DNA of 64,000 bases from Amycolatopsis pretoriensis (GCF_900107925.1 NZ_FNUJ01000015.1:1-64000), one strand, 5' to 3'. Counted from the first letter of the stretch, positions 8,300 to 17,208 are shown. The notes: generated from the letters alone by a model not told the origin. Translations and numbers: made by a program.

Positions 8300-9970
8300 T
8301 CACGATACGGGCTCGGCCCGCGCGGGCAGCCGCGGGGACGGCCTGGAGAGCAAGACGGGAGCGAGGCGCCGCACGATGAGCATGCCGCCGCCGCACACGA
8401 CGATCGCCGCGACGTAGGCGAACGGCAGCACGTACGGGCGGCCGTCGAAGGTGCTGCCGGTCGGGGGCAGCAGGAACGGCAGGGCGGCGGACAGCACCGC
8501 CGCGGCCACCCGGAAGCGGGACGTCCCGGCCGCCGCGGCCAGCGGGATCACCGCCCACAGGACGTACCAGGGCTGCAGGTTGATCTGCAGGATCATCACC
8601 GCGCCGAGGGAGACGCCGAGGCCGATGATCGGCCGGTAGCGCCACTTGAAGCTGTCCCAGAGGAACTTCGCGGTGATCGCGACGGCGACGAGGTAGCCGA
8701 GCGCGCCGAGGATCGGGACCAGGCCGTTGGTGTGGTTGCCGAGGCCGAGCGCGATGCCGAGGACGCCGGAGAGGTTGGCGAGCTCGGCGGTGGGGGAGAT
8801 CCAGGAGCGGACCAGGCCGGGGGTGTTGAACGTCGCGCCGACCCAGCCGAAGCCGAGCCCGGTGCCGAAGCACACGGCGACGAGGACCACGCCGAACCAC
8901 GCCGCCATCGGAGCGCCCGCGTAGAAGAGGTCCTTGAGGCGGCCGTGCCAGCGCCGCGCGACCATCACGGCGAAGAACGGCAGCGCGAACACCGCGGGCA
9001 GCTTCACCGCGACGCCGAGGGTGATGATCGCCACGCCCAGGCCGATGTACAGCAGTTCCCCGCGCGCGAGCGGTGGTGGTGTGTCGCCCTTCACCCGGAT
9101 CGGCAGCTTGCGGATGCCGACCTCGAGGCCGGCGAGCATCAAGCCGACGGCGAGCGCGTCGTTGTGGGCGCCCGCGACGAAGTGGAAGATCAGCAGCGGG
9201 TTCAGCGCGCCGAGCCACAGCGCCGTCGCGGGCTGGACGCCGAAACGGCGGGCCAGCCGGGGCAGCGCCCAGACGATGAGGACGACGCCGGCGAGCGCGA
9301 GCAGCCGCTGCAGCAGCACGCCGACGGCGATGCTGTTGCCGGCCAGCGGCGCCAGCCAGCCGCCGAGGCGCAGCACCAGGGGCCCGTACGGCGCCGGCGT
9401 CTCGCGCCACATGTTCGACACGCCCGCGGTGAACGGGTCGGCGACGCCGAGGGCCTGCGCCGGGCCGAGCACGTACGGGTCCATCCCGCGGTGCACGATC
9501 TCGCTCTGCGCGAGGTAGCTGTAGACGTCGCGGGAGAACAGCGGCGGGATGACCAGCAGCGGCAGCACCCACAGCGCGATGGTCCGGGCGAGCTGGCCCT
9601 GGGAGGCGAGCCGGGTGCGGTCGGGGCGGGCGAACTTGCCGAGCATCAGCCAGCTCAGCACCAGGATGCCCATCCCGGAGATGGCGATGGCGAGCGACAC
9701 CGTCGGGATCCGGGTGAACAGCCGCAGCACCGGGATCTCCTGCACCGGGTTGATGACCGGGGCGGCGCCGGCACCGAGGGACCCGAGGGCGAGGAAGAGC
9801 GACCCGACCGTGCCGAAGCGGCGGACGACGTTCAGCCCGCGGCGCTCGTCCGCCTCCAGGGGCAGCGGCTCCAGCGGGCGGACGGGCGAAAGCGTGACGG
9901 GGTGGGCACTCCCGGTGTCCAGCTCCGCCACTTGCCGTTCCTGCTGAGCAGGATGTTCGCCCACAGCCAC
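8300..9970 (-). CDS. mptB: GT-C alpha-1,6-mannosyltransferase MptB-like
   Basis: A polytopic (about 13 TM) GT-C glycosyltransferase of 556 aa. The position between a DrrAB-like pair and sufR matches Rv1459c (MptB), which extends the alpha-1,6-mannan core of lipomannan from polyprenyl-phosphomannose. The first loop carries the acidic motif FSRDVYSYLAQ typical of GT-C enzymes. I prefer GTG 9970, 6 nt after a TACCCT -10 box; an in-frame ATG at 10039 would give 23 more residues but would bury the promoter. The substrate in this organism is inferred. Confidence 0.85.
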   Translation of the reverse strand: MAVGEHPAQQERQVAELDTGSAHPVTLSPVRPLEPLPLEADERRGLNVVRRFGTVGSLFLALGSLGAGAAPVINPVQEIPVLRLFTRIPTVSLAIAISGMGILVLSWLMLGKFARPDRTRLASQGQLARTIALWVLPLLVIPPLFSRDVYSYLAQSEIVHRGMDPYVLGPAQALGVADPFTAGVSNMWRETPAPYGPLVLRLGGWLAPLAGNSIAVGVLLQRLLALAGVVLIVWALPRLARRFGVQPATALWLGALNPLLIFHFVAGAHNDALAVGLMLAGLEVGIRKLPIRVKGDTPPPLARGELLYIGLGVAIITLGVAVKLPAVFALPFFAVMVARRWHGRLKDLFYAGAPMAAWFGVVLVAVCFGTGLGFGWVGATFNTPGLVRSWISPTAELANLSGVLGIALGLGNHTNGLVPILGALGYLVAVAITAKFLWDSFKWRYRPIIGLGVSLGAVMILQINLQPWYVLWAVIPLAAAAGTSRFRVAAAVLSAALPFLLPPTGSTFDGRPYVLPFAYVAAIVVCGGGMLIVRRLAPVLLSRPSPRLPARAEPVS

Positions 9971-9976
9971 GCGTGC

Positions 9977-9982
9977 AGGGTA
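9977..9982 (-). promoter_or_regulatory. -10 box of mptB (leaderless)
   Basis: TACCCT on the minus strand, 6 nt before GTG 9970. It supports the shorter mptB start and places the divergent sufR promoter about 50 bp away. Confidence 0.5.
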
Positions 9983-10028
9983 TCGGTCCGCCCCGGAGTG
10001 AGTCGGGTCACTGCCGGAGACCCCGCCT

Positions 10029-10067
10029 TTGCGGGTCATCCGGAAATAAGACACACTTGTGTTGTGA
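10029..10067 (+). promoter_or_regulatory. suf operon promoter with SufR operator
   Basis: TTGCGG (10029-10034), a 17-bp spacer and CACACT (10052-10057) place the transcription start at about GTG 10064, a leaderless arrangement. Over it lies ACACT-N5-TGTGA (10053-10067), which, from memory, is the mycobacterial SufR operator pattern; an overlapping perfect 12-bp palindrome ACACACTTGTGT spans 10051-10062. SufR binding here would cover the -10 box and first codon, giving autorepression of the operon. Confidence 0.65.
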
Positions 10068-10882
10068 AAAAGACGGAGGCGGGTGACCAGGCGGGCGGCG
10101 ACATGCCCCGCGCCGCACACCCGCACGTCCCGTCGCAGGTCAGCGCCGAGGGCAAGACCCGGCACGAGGTCGCCCGGCTGCTCCTGGAACAGGGTCCCAT
10201 GACCGCCGTCGTGGTCGCCGAGCAGCTCGGGATCAGCCCGACGGCCGTCCGCCGGCACCTCGACGCGCTGCTCGCCGACGGCGAGGCCGAGACCCGGGAC
10301 GCGCCGCGCCGCGGACCCCGGGGCCGGGGGCGTCCGGCCAAGCTCTTCCTGCTCACCGAGCCCGGCCGCGCGCGGTTCGGGCACGCCTACGACGACCTGG
10401 CCGTGTCGGCCATCCGCTTCCTCGCCGAGCACGCCGGTGAAGACGCCGTCCGCACCTTCGCCGAGCGCCGCATCGAGAAGCTGGTCGGGCCGCACCGCTC
10501 GGCGATCACTGGGTCGAGTGATCCCGCGGCACGCGCCGAGGCCCTGGCGACCGCGTTGACCAGGGAGGGCTACGCTGCGTCGACCCGTCAGGTCGGTGCC
10601 CCGGCACCCGGTCAGAACGTGGGCGCACAGCTTTGCCAGCACCACTGCCCGGTCGCCCACGTGGCCGCGGAGTTCCCGCAGCTCTGCGAGGCCGAGACCG
10701 AGGCGTTCGCGCAGCTGCTGGGCACCCACGTCCAGCGGCTGGCGACCATCGCGCGCGGTGACTCCGCGTGCACCACCCACGTTCCCGTTCCGGCGGGTAA
10801 CAACCCGGCCCATCCCGAGCCGGGAAGCACGGTGCCCCCTGGGCGCACAGCACGGATCCCGAATGGAGGGAAACCCGCATGA
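10064..10882 (+). CDS. sufR: SufR, Fe-S-sensing repressor of the suf operon
   Basis: A 272-aa protein: N-terminal winged helix (VVAEQLGISPTAVRRHLDALLADGEAE, about residues 50-76) and a C-terminal cysteine region with CQHHC and a further Cys 13 positions on (QLCEAE), as expected for the 2Fe-2S/4Fe-4S-binding SufR family. When the cluster is present it represses the operon; loss of the cluster derepresses. GTG 10064 is preferred because the promoter and operator end there; ATG 10103 is an alternative. Its stop overlaps the sufB ATG (ATGA). The C-terminal 30 residues are Pro/Thr-rich. Confidence 0.9.
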   Translation: MKKTEAGDQAGGDMPRAAHPHVPSQVSAEGKTRHEVARLLLEQGPMTAVVVAEQLGISPTAVRRHLDALLADGEAETRDAPRRGPRGRGRPAKLFLLTEPGRARFGHAYDDLAVSAIRFLAEHAGEDAVRTFAERRIEKLVGPHRSAITGSSDPAARAEALATALTREGYAASTRQVGAPAPGQNVGAQLCQHHCPVAHVAAEFPQLCEAETEAFAQLLGTHVQRLATIARGDSACTTHVPVPAGNNPAHPEPGSTVPPGRTARIPNGGKPA

Positions 10883-12327
10883 CTGCCGCTGCCGAGCAGC
10901 GCACTCCCACCACCGCGCCACTGAGCCAGGAAGAGACCATCGAGTCCCTTGGCAAGTACGCGTTCGGCTGGGCCGACTCCGACGAGGCGGGCGCCAGCGC
11001 CCGTCGCGGGCTGAACGAAGATGTCGTCACCGACATCTCCGGGAAGAAGTCCGAGCCGGAGTGGATGCGCGAAGCGCGACTGAAGGCGCTCAAGCTCTTC
11101 GAGAAGAAGCCCATGCCCAACTGGGGGGCCGACCTCTCCGGGATCGACTTCGAGAACATCAAGTACTTCGTGCGGTCCACGGAGAAGCAGGCCACCTCCT
11201 GGGAGGACCTGCCCGAGGACATCAAGAACACGTACGACAAGCTCGGCATCCCCGAGGCGGAGAAGCAGCGCCTCGTCGCCGGTGTCGCCGCGCAGTACGA
11301 GTCCGAGGTCGTCTACCACCAGATCCGCGAGGACCTGGAGGAGCAGGGCGTCCTGTTCCTGGACACCGACTCCGCGCTCAAGGAGCACCCGGAGCTGTTC
11401 CAGGAGTACTTCGGCTCGGTCATCCCGGCCGGCGACAACAAGTTCTCCGCGCTGAACACGGCGGTGTGGTCCGGCGGCTCGTTCATCTACGTGCCGAAGG
11501 GCGTGCACGTCGAGATCCCGCTGCAGGCCTACTTCCGGATCAACACGGAGAACATGGGCCAGTTCGAGCGCACCCTGATCATCGTCGACGAAGGTGCGTA
11601 CGTGCACTACGTCGAGGGCTGCACGGCGCCGATCTACCAGTCCGACTCGCTGCACTCGGCGGTCGTGGAGATCATCGTCAAGAAGGGCGCCCGCTGCCGC
11701 TACACGACCATCCAGAACTGGTCGAACAACGTCTACAACCTGGTCACCAAGCGCGCCAAGTGCGAAGAGGGCGCGACCATGGAATGGATCGACGGCAACA
11801 TCGGTTCCAAGGTGACGATGAAGTACCCGTCGGTGTTCCTCATGGGCGAGCACGCCAAGGGCGAGGTCCTGTCGGTCGCGTTCGCGGGCGAGGGCCAGCA
11901 CCAGGACGCGGGCGCCAAGATGGAACACCTCGCGCCGCACACCTCCTCGACCATCGTGTCGAAGTCGGTGGCGCGCGGCGGCGGCCGCACCTCGTACCGC
12001 GGCCTGGTCCGCGTCGCGAAGCGCGCGCACCACTCGCGCTCCAGCGTCGTCTGCGACGCGCTGCTCGTCGACACCATCTCGCGCTCGGACACGTACCCGT
12101 ACGTGGACATCCGCAACGACGAGGTGTCGATGGGCCACGAGGCCACGGTGTCCAAGGTCAGCGAAGACCAGCTGTTCTACCTGATGTCGCGCGGTCTCGA
12201 CGAGGCCGAGGCGATGGCGATGATCGTGCGCGGCTTCGTGGAGCCGATCGCCCGTGAGCTGCCGATGGAGTACGCGCTCGAGCTGAACCGCCTGATCGAG
12301 CTCCAGATGGAAGGGTCCGTCGGCTAG
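10879..12327 (+). CDS. sufB: SufB, Fe-S cluster scaffold subunit
   Basis: A 482-aa scaffold subunit of the SufBC2D complex, which assembles nascent Fe-S clusters. Key features seen: the beta-helix core, the conserved Cys in SSVVCDALLV near residue 394 and the SMGHEATVSKV segment containing the conserved Glu, followed by DQLFYLMSRGL. It is uninterrupted, in contrast to the intein-bearing SufB of Mycobacterium tuberculosis. Coupled to sufR by a 4-bp overlap and 2 bp ahead of sufD. Confidence 0.97.
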   Translation: MTAAAEQRTPTTAPLSQEETIESLGKYAFGWADSDEAGASARRGLNEDVVTDISGKKSEPEWMREARLKALKLFEKKPMPNWGADLSGIDFENIKYFVRSTEKQATSWEDLPEDIKNTYDKLGIPEAEKQRLVAGVAAQYESEVVYHQIREDLEEQGVLFLDTDSALKEHPELFQEYFGSVIPAGDNKFSALNTAVWSGGSFIYVPKGVHVEIPLQAYFRINTENMGQFERTLIIVDEGAYVHYVEGCTAPIYQSDSLHSAVVEIIVKKGARCRYTTIQNWSNNVYNLVTKRAKCEEGATMEWIDGNIGSKVTMKYPSVFLMGEHAKGEVLSVAFAGEGQHQDAGAKMEHLAPHTSSTIVSKSVARGGGRTSYRGLVRVAKRAHHSRSSVVCDALLVDTISRSDTYPYVDIRNDEVSMGHEATVSKVSEDQLFYLMSRGLDEAEAMAMIVRGFVEPIARELPMEYALELNRLIELQMEGSVG

Positions 12328-12329
12328 TC

Positions 12330-13502
12330 ATGTCGGTTACCGAGAACAACGTTTCCGAAGCTCTTCGCGAGGGGGCGGTCATCCCGGCCGCCTCCCGCGC
12401 GGAGCGCTTCACCTCCTACGACGTCGAGGCCTTCGAGGTCCCCGGCGGTCGTGAGGAGAACTGGCGCTTCACGCCGATGAAGCGCCTTCGCGGCCTGCAC
12501 GACGGCAGCGCGACCGCCACCGGCGAGATCACGCTCGACGCCGAGGCCGCGCCCGAGCTGAAGATCGAGTCGGTCGGCCGGGACGACGAGCGGCTGGGTG
12601 CCGCCGGCGTGCCGAGCGACCGGATCGCCGCGCAGGCGTACTCGGCGTTCACCAAGGCCACCGTCGTGACGGTGCCCAAGGAGACGAAGGCGTCGAAGCC
12701 GTCCGTGCTGCGGATCCACGGCCCGGGCGAGGGCCAGGTCGCCTACGGGCACCTGCAGGTCCGCGCCGAGGCGTTCGCCGAAGCCGTGATCGTGCTCGAC
12801 CACGTCGGCTCCGGCACCTACGCCGGCAACGTCGAGTTCGTCATCGGCGACGGCGCCAAGGTCACCGTGGTCAGCGTCCAGGACTGGGCCGACGACGCCG
12901 TGCACGTCTCCGAGCAGCACCTGAAGCTGGGCCGCGACGCCGCGCTGCGGCACACCGTGATCACCCTGGGCGGCGACCTGGTCCGCGTCTCGCCGACGGC
13001 GACCTTCGCCGACAAGGGCGGCGACGTCGAGATGCTCGGCGTCTACTTCGCGGACCAGGGCCAGCACCAGGAGCACCGCCTCTTCGTCGACCACGCGGTC
13101 CCGAACTGCAAGTCGCGCGTGATGTACAAGGGCGCGCTGCAGGGCGACGACGCCCACGCGGTCTGGATCGGCGACGTCCTGATCCGCGCCGCGGCCGAGG
13201 CCACCGACACCTACGAGCTCAACCGCAACCTGGTGCTGACGCCGGGTGCGCGCGCGGACTCGGTGCCGAACCTCGAGATCGAGACCGGCGAGATCGAAGG
13301 CGCCGGCCACGCGAGCGCGACGGGAAGGTTCGACGACGAGCAGTTGTTCTACCTCCAGTCGCGCGGGATCGCCGAAGAAGCCGCGCGGCGCCTGGTCGTG
13401 CGCGGGTTCTTCCACGAGATCCTGGTGAAGATCGACGTCCCCGAGGTGCGCGAGCGCCTCGAAGCCGCGATCGAGGCCGAACTCGAAGCCGTTGGCGCCT
13501 GA
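12330..13502 (+). CDS. sufD: SufD, Fe-S cluster assembly subunit
   Basis: A 390-aa paralogue of SufB and structural partner in SufBC2D, needed for iron acquisition. The C-terminal beta-helix carries GHASATGRFDDEQLFYLQSRGI, with the conserved histidine (equivalent to E. coli His360) retained. The N-terminal region contains NWRFTPMKRL, typical of SufD. The ATG lies 2 bp after the sufB stop, so translation is probably coupled. Confidence 0.95.
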   Translation: MSVTENNVSEALREGAVIPAASRAERFTSYDVEAFEVPGGREENWRFTPMKRLRGLHDGSATATGEITLDAEAAPELKIESVGRDDERLGAAGVPSDRIAAQAYSAFTKATVVTVPKETKASKPSVLRIHGPGEGQVAYGHLQVRAEAFAEAVIVLDHVGSGTYAGNVEFVIGDGAKVTVVSVQDWADDAVHVSEQHLKLGRDAALRHTVITLGGDLVRVSPTATFADKGGDVEMLGVYFADQGQHQEHRLFVDHAVPNCKSRVMYKGALQGDDAHAVWIGDVLIRAAAEATDTYELNRNLVLTPGARADSVPNLEIETGEIEGAGHASATGRFDDEQLFYLQSRGIAEEAARRLVVRGFFHEILVKIDVPEVRERLEAAIEAELEAVGA

Positions 13503-13534
13503 CGCCGTCCACCACAGACTTTAGGAAACGAAGA

Positions 13535-14305
13535 ATGGCTACCCTGGAAATCAAGGACCTCCACGCCTCGGTCACGACCGACGAAGGCGCCAAGGAGATC
13601 CTCAAGGGCGTCAACCTGACCATCAAGTCGGGCGAGACGCACGCGATCATGGGCCCGAACGGCTCGGGCAAGTCCACGCTGTCCTACGCGATCGCCGGGC
13701 ACCCGAAGTACCAGGTGACCTCCGGAGAGGTGCTCCTCGACGGCGAGAACGTCCTCGAGATGAGCGTCGACGAGCGCGCCCGCGCGGGCCTGTTCCTCGC
13801 GATGCAGTACCCGGTCGAGGTCCCCGGCGTCTCCATGTCCAACTTCCTCCGCACCGCGGCCACCGCGGTCCGTGGCGAGGCCCCCAAGCTGCGCCACTGG
13901 GTCAAGGAGGTCAAGGAGGAGATGGGCAAGCTCGAGATCTCGCAGGAGTTCGCCGAGCGCTCGGTCAACGAGGGCTTCTCCGGCGGCGAGAAGAAGCGCC
14001 ACGAGATCCTGCAGCTGGCGCTGCTCAAGCCGAAGTTCGCCATCCTCGACGAGACCGACTCCGGTCTGGACGTCGACGCCCTGCGCGTCGTGTCCGAGGG
14101 CGTCAACGCGTACAAGGCTTCGAGCGAGGTCGGCGTCATGCTGATCACGCACTACACCCGGATCCTGCGGCACATCACGCCGGACTTCGTGCACGTCTTC
14201 GCCGGCGGCAAGATCGTCGAGTCGGGCGGCAAGGAGCTGGCCGACGAGCTGGAAGAGAACGGGTACGTCAAGTACGTCGGCAAGCCCGAGCCGGCCGCGC
14301 TCTGA
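13535..14305 (+). CDS. sufC: SufC, Fe-S assembly ATPase
   Basis: A 256-aa ABC-type ATPase driving SufB-SufD conformational change. Walker A GPNGSGKST (about residues 36-44), signature FSGGEKKRHEI (near 148) and Walker B FAILDETDSGLD (near 168) match SufC, including the DETDSGLD variant seen in this family. A purine-rich GGAAACGAAGA precedes the ATG. The 32-bp gap after sufD holds no obvious terminator. Confidence 0.97.
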   Translation: MATLEIKDLHASVTTDEGAKEILKGVNLTIKSGETHAIMGPNGSGKSTLSYAIAGHPKYQVTSGEVLLDGENVLEMSVDERARAGLFLAMQYPVEVPGVSMSNFLRTAATAVRGEAPKLRHWVKEVKEEMGKLEISQEFAERSVNEGFSGGEKKRHEILQLALLKPKFAILDETDSGLDVDALRVVSEGVNAYKASSEVGVMLITHYTRILRHITPDFVHVFAGGKIVESGGKELADELEENGYVKYVGKPEPAAL

Positions 14306-14345
14306 CTTCCGCCAGTACACACCGAGAATGAGAGGAGTCGGCCCG

Positions 14346-15635
14346 ATGACCACCACCTCGGCCAGCTCTTTGCCACTGGACGTGGCGGCCCTGAGGGCCG
14401 ACTTCCCCATCCTGTCGCGCACCGTCCGCGACGGGAAACCCTTGGTGTACCTGGACTCCGGAGCGACGTCGCAACGGCCGCAACAGGTGTTCGACGCCGA
14501 ACGCGACTACGTGTTCACCTCGAACGCCGCCGTGCACCGCGGCGCGCACCAGTTGTCGGAAGAGGCCACCGACGCTTACGAGTCGGCTCGGGCGAAGATC
14601 GCCGAGTTCGTCGGTGCCGACCCCGAAGAGCTGGTGTTCACCAAGAACGCGACCGAGGGCATCAACCTCGTCGCGTACTCGTTCAGCAACGCCGCCACCG
14701 CGGGCCCGGAAGCCGCGCGCTTCGTCGTGGGTCCGGGTGACGAGATCGTCATCACCGAGATGGAGCACCACGCGAACCTCGTGCCGTGGCAGCAGCTCTG
14801 CCAGCGCACCGGGGCGACGCTGAAGTGGTTCAAGGTGACTCCCGAGGGCCGCCTGGACCTGTCCGATGTGGACGAGCTGATCACCTCGAAGACCAAGGTC
14901 GTCGCGTTCGCGCACCAGTCGAACGTGCTCGGTACGGTCAACCCCGTCTCGCTGCTCGTCGAGAAGGCCCAGGCCGTCGGTGCGCTGACCGTGCTCGACG
15001 CCTGCCAGTCGGTGCCGCACTTCCCGGTGGACTTCCACGCCCTCGGTGTCGACTTCGCGGTGTTCTCCGGGCACAAGATGCTCGGCCCGTCCGGCATCGG
15101 TGTCCTCTACGGCCGCACCGAGCTGCTCGAAGCGATGCCGCCGTTCCTCACCGGCGGGTCGATGATCGAGATGGTCCGCATGGAGGGCTCGACCTTCGCG
15201 CCGCCGCCGCAGCGGTTCGAGGCCGGCGTCCCGATGACGTCGCAGGCCATCGGCCTCGGCGCGGCCGTCGACTACCTCTCGGCCATCGGCATGGACCGGA
15301 TCGCGGCGCACGAGAAGGAACTCGCCGCCGCCGCGCTGGAAGGCATCGGCGCGATCCCGGGTGTCCGGATCATCGGTCCGACGGACCTGGCGGACCGCGG
15401 CGCGACCGTGTCGTTCGTGATCGACGGCGTGCACCCGCACGACGCCGGCCAGGTGCTCGACAGTCTCGGCATCGCCGTGCGCGTCGGCCACCACTGCGCG
15501 TGGCCGCTGCACCGGGCCTGCGACGCCCAGGCGACCGTGCGCGCGTCGTTCTACCTCTACAACACGCTGTCCGAAGTGGACGCCCTGGTGGCCGGGGTGC
15601 GCGAGGCGCAGAAGTTCTTCGGGGTGGCCCAGTGA
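14346..15635 (+). CDS. sufS: SufS, cysteine desulfurase
   Basis: A 429-aa PLP enzyme releasing sulfur from cysteine and passing it to SufU. The PLP lysine is in FSGHKMLGPSG, the catalytic Cys in VGHHCAWPLH near the C-terminus, and TEMEHHANLVPW is typical of group II desulfurases. ATG 14346 is preferred because GAGGAG precedes it; the in-frame ATG 14328 lies ahead of this ribosome site. Its stop overlaps the sufU start (GTGA). Confidence 0.96.
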   Translation: MTTTSASSLPLDVAALRADFPILSRTVRDGKPLVYLDSGATSQRPQQVFDAERDYVFTSNAAVHRGAHQLSEEATDAYESARAKIAEFVGADPEELVFTKNATEGINLVAYSFSNAATAGPEAARFVVGPGDEIVITEMEHHANLVPWQQLCQRTGATLKWFKVTPEGRLDLSDVDELITSKTKVVAFAHQSNVLGTVNPVSLLVEKAQAVGALTVLDACQSVPHFPVDFHALGVDFAVFSGHKMLGPSGIGVLYGRTELLEAMPPFLTGGSMIEMVRMEGSTFAPPPQRFEAGVPMTSQAIGLGAAVDYLSAIGMDRIAAHEKELAAAALEGIGAIPGVRIIGPTDLADRGATVSFVIDGVHPHDAGQVLDSLGIAVRVGHHCAWPLHRACDAQATVRASFYLYNTLSEVDALVAGVREAQKFFGVAQ

Positions 15636-16081
15636 ACCTGGAGAGCATGTACCAGGAGATCATCCTGGACCACTACAAGAACCCGCACGGGCGCGGCCTG
15701 CGCGACCCGTTCGACGCCGAGTCGTTCCAGGTCAACCCGACCTGCGGCGACGAGGTGACGCTGCGGGTCAAGGTCGACGACGGCAAGGTCGCCGACGTCT
15801 CCTACGACGGCCAGGGCTGCTCGATCAGCCAGGCCTCGACGTCGGTCTTGACGGACCTCGTCGTCGGCCACACGATCGAGGAGGCGTTCACCACCATGGA
15901 CGCCTTCGTGGAACTGATGCAGGGCAAGGGAAAGGTCGAGCCGGACGAGGACGTGCTGGAGGACGGGGTCGCCTTCGCGGGCGTCGCCAAGTACCCCGCC
16001 CGCGTGAAGTGCGCCCTCCTCGGCTGGATGGCTTTCAAGGACGCCGTCGCCCGGACGACCACTGGAGCTGAAAAGGCATGA
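15632..16081 (+). CDS. sufU: SufU, zinc-dependent sulfur transfer protein
   Basis: A 149-aa SufU-type protein receiving sulfur from SufS. The three zinc-binding cysteines are visible: PTCGDEV (with the adjacent Asp), GQGCSISQAS and VKCALLGW. The insertion between the second and third Cys separates SufU from IscU. GTG 15632 overlaps the sufS stop; an in-frame ATG at 15647 is the alternative start. Stop overlaps the sufT ATG. Confidence 0.94.
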   Translation: MNLESMYQEIILDHYKNPHGRGLRDPFDAESFQVNPTCGDEVTLRVKVDDGKVADVSYDGQGCSISQASTSVLTDLVVGHTIEEAFTTMDAFVELMQGKGKVEPDEDVLEDGVAFAGVAKYPARVKCALLGWMAFKDAVARTTTGAEKA

Positions 16082-16479
16082 CCGAAGACACCGCGACCGA
16101 CGCTCGCGAGGGCCGGACCGCCGCCGACCTCGACGCCGAGACCACCGCGAAGCAGGACCTCGACCTCGCCAAGATCGAAGACGTCGAGGAAGCCATGCGC
16201 GACGTCGTCGACCCCGAGCTCGGCATCAACGTCGTCGACCTCGGCCTCGTCTACGACATCCGCGTCGAGCCGGACAACACGGCGACCCTCGACATGACGC
16301 TGACGTCCGCGGCCTGCCCGCTGACCGACGTCATCGAGGACCAGACGAACGCCGCGCTGACGTCGGGCGGCCTGGTCAAGGACTTCCGGATCAACTGGGT
16401 CTGGATGCCGCCGTGGGGCCCGGAGAAGATCACCGAGGACGGCCGCGAGCAGCTGCGCGCCCTCGGCTTCACCGTCTGA
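16078..16479 (+). CDS. sufT: SufT, MIP18/DUF59 Fe-S assembly factor
   Basis: A 133-aa protein of the MIP18/PaaD-like (DUF59) family. After a charged, probably disordered N-terminal 35 residues comes the core: MRDVVDPELGINVVDLGLVYD and the Cys in TSAACPLTDVIEDQ, the conserved cysteine of the family. It supports maturation of Fe-S proteins downstream of the SUF scaffold. Last gene of the operon, followed after 14 bp by a strong terminator. Confidence 0.93.
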   Translation: MTEDTATDAREGRTAADLDAETTAKQDLDLAKIEDVEEAMRDVVDPELGINVVDLGLVYDIRVEPDNTATLDMTLTSAACPLTDVIEDQTNAALTSGGLVKDFRINWVWMPPWGPEKITEDGREQLRALGFTV

Positions 16480-16493
16480 CCTTCCGCACGTCG

Positions 16494-16523
16494 AGCGGGC
16501 CACCTTCCGAGGTGGCCCGCTTT
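16494..16523 (+). terminator. Terminator of the suf operon
   Basis: A perfect 12-bp stem AGCGGGCCACCT / AGGTGGCCCGCT with a TCCG loop, 14 bp after the sufT stop, followed by a short TTTG run. It can also act on the opposite strand, where it follows the tandem hairpin of the converging 222-aa gene. Confidence 0.85.
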
Positions 16524-16525
16524 GT

Positions 16526-16558
16526 GTATCTGGGCTCAGAAGAACTGAGCCCAGATAC
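16526..16558 (-). terminator. 14-bp perfect inverted repeat at the end of the 222-aa gene
   Basis: GTATCTGGGCTCAG and its exact complement are separated by 5 nt. The stop codon of the minus-strand 222-aa gene (16536-16538) and its last codons lie within the hairpin. It abuts the suf terminator, making two tandem hairpins between converging genes. There is no T-run directly after it, so intrinsic termination is likely but not certain. Confidence 0.6.
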
Positions 16559-17204
16559 CTGCCTCCGGATGCCATGCGGAGAATGACTCATCCAAGACGT
16601 TGGCGCGACAGCTGAGAATCAGATCCAGGTCCGGTTCGCCGGTACCGTCGTCGTTCGCGAACGTCATCGAGAACGAAGGACGCTGAACTCCGGCGGCAAG
16701 GTTGAGGATTGGCCCCGGGAAATCGAATGTTCCAGCTGGGCTGACATAGAACTCAAAGTAGTGTCGTCTCGTCCAGTACTCCTCGGAAACGTCCAGGGTT
16801 ACCGTCCGTGCGCCGGATCGGGAAGGCGACTTGTTGTAGGTTTGCATTGCTTTGGGTGGGCGGCTGATGTGTAGTGAAATAAGTTTGAATGCCGAGATGG
16901 AGACGACGTTGCCGAAGTGGACGTCCTTGGTGATATGGTGCCCTTCTGGAATGGAGTTAATGTGCATCATTCCGGACTTGTGGTGAGATGCTTTCCAGTT
17001 CTGCAGAGGGAGCGATTCGAGATTTTCGGGTACGGTGATCTCGAATTTCGAGAAGTCAGTTGAACGGATCCAGTCTGTAGCGTGACCTGGAGAGCCGGGT
17101 CCCCAATAGAGATCAGAGTTTCGGACTGAGAACCAGGCGATCAAGCAAAGTTCACCCGTTCGAGTGTTGCGAAACAGAACCCTGATCTTACGCTCTTTGT
17201 TCAC
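16536..17204 (-). CDS. Low-GC orphan protein, 222 aa
   Basis: Visibly richer in A/T and in rare codons (AAA, AGA, TTA-type) than every neighbour, which suggests recent acquisition. The product begins VNKERKIRVLFRN and reads as a soluble, beta-rich protein (CLIAWFSVRNSDLYWG, RRHYFEFYVSPAG) without a signal peptide or TM segment. I do not recognise the family. GTG 17204 lies 6 nt after GACAAT, a possible leaderless -10. It follows the DUF4184 gene by 4 bp on the same strand. Confidence 0.65.
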   Translation of the reverse strand: MNKERKIRVLFRNTRTGELCLIAWFSVRNSDLYWGPGSPGHATDWIRSTDFSKFEITVPENLESLPLQNWKASHHKSGMMHINSIPEGHHITKDVHFGNVVSISAFKLISLHISRPPKAMQTYNKSPSRSGARTVTLDVSEEYWTRRHYFEFYVSPAGTFDFPGPILNLAAGVQRPSFSMTFANDDGTGEPDLDLILSCRANVLDESFSAWHPEAGIWAQFF

Positions 17205-17208
17205 CCTC

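Noticed and set aside
7676..10063. Long N-terminal extension in frame with SufR
   Set aside because: It runs antisense to mptB and the ABC ATPase and has shadow composition. The suf promoter and operator define the start near 10064.
10879..12327. Intein in SufB
   Set aside because: The mycobacterial SufB carries an intein, so I looked for one; the protein is 482 aa and continuous with no splicing motifs.
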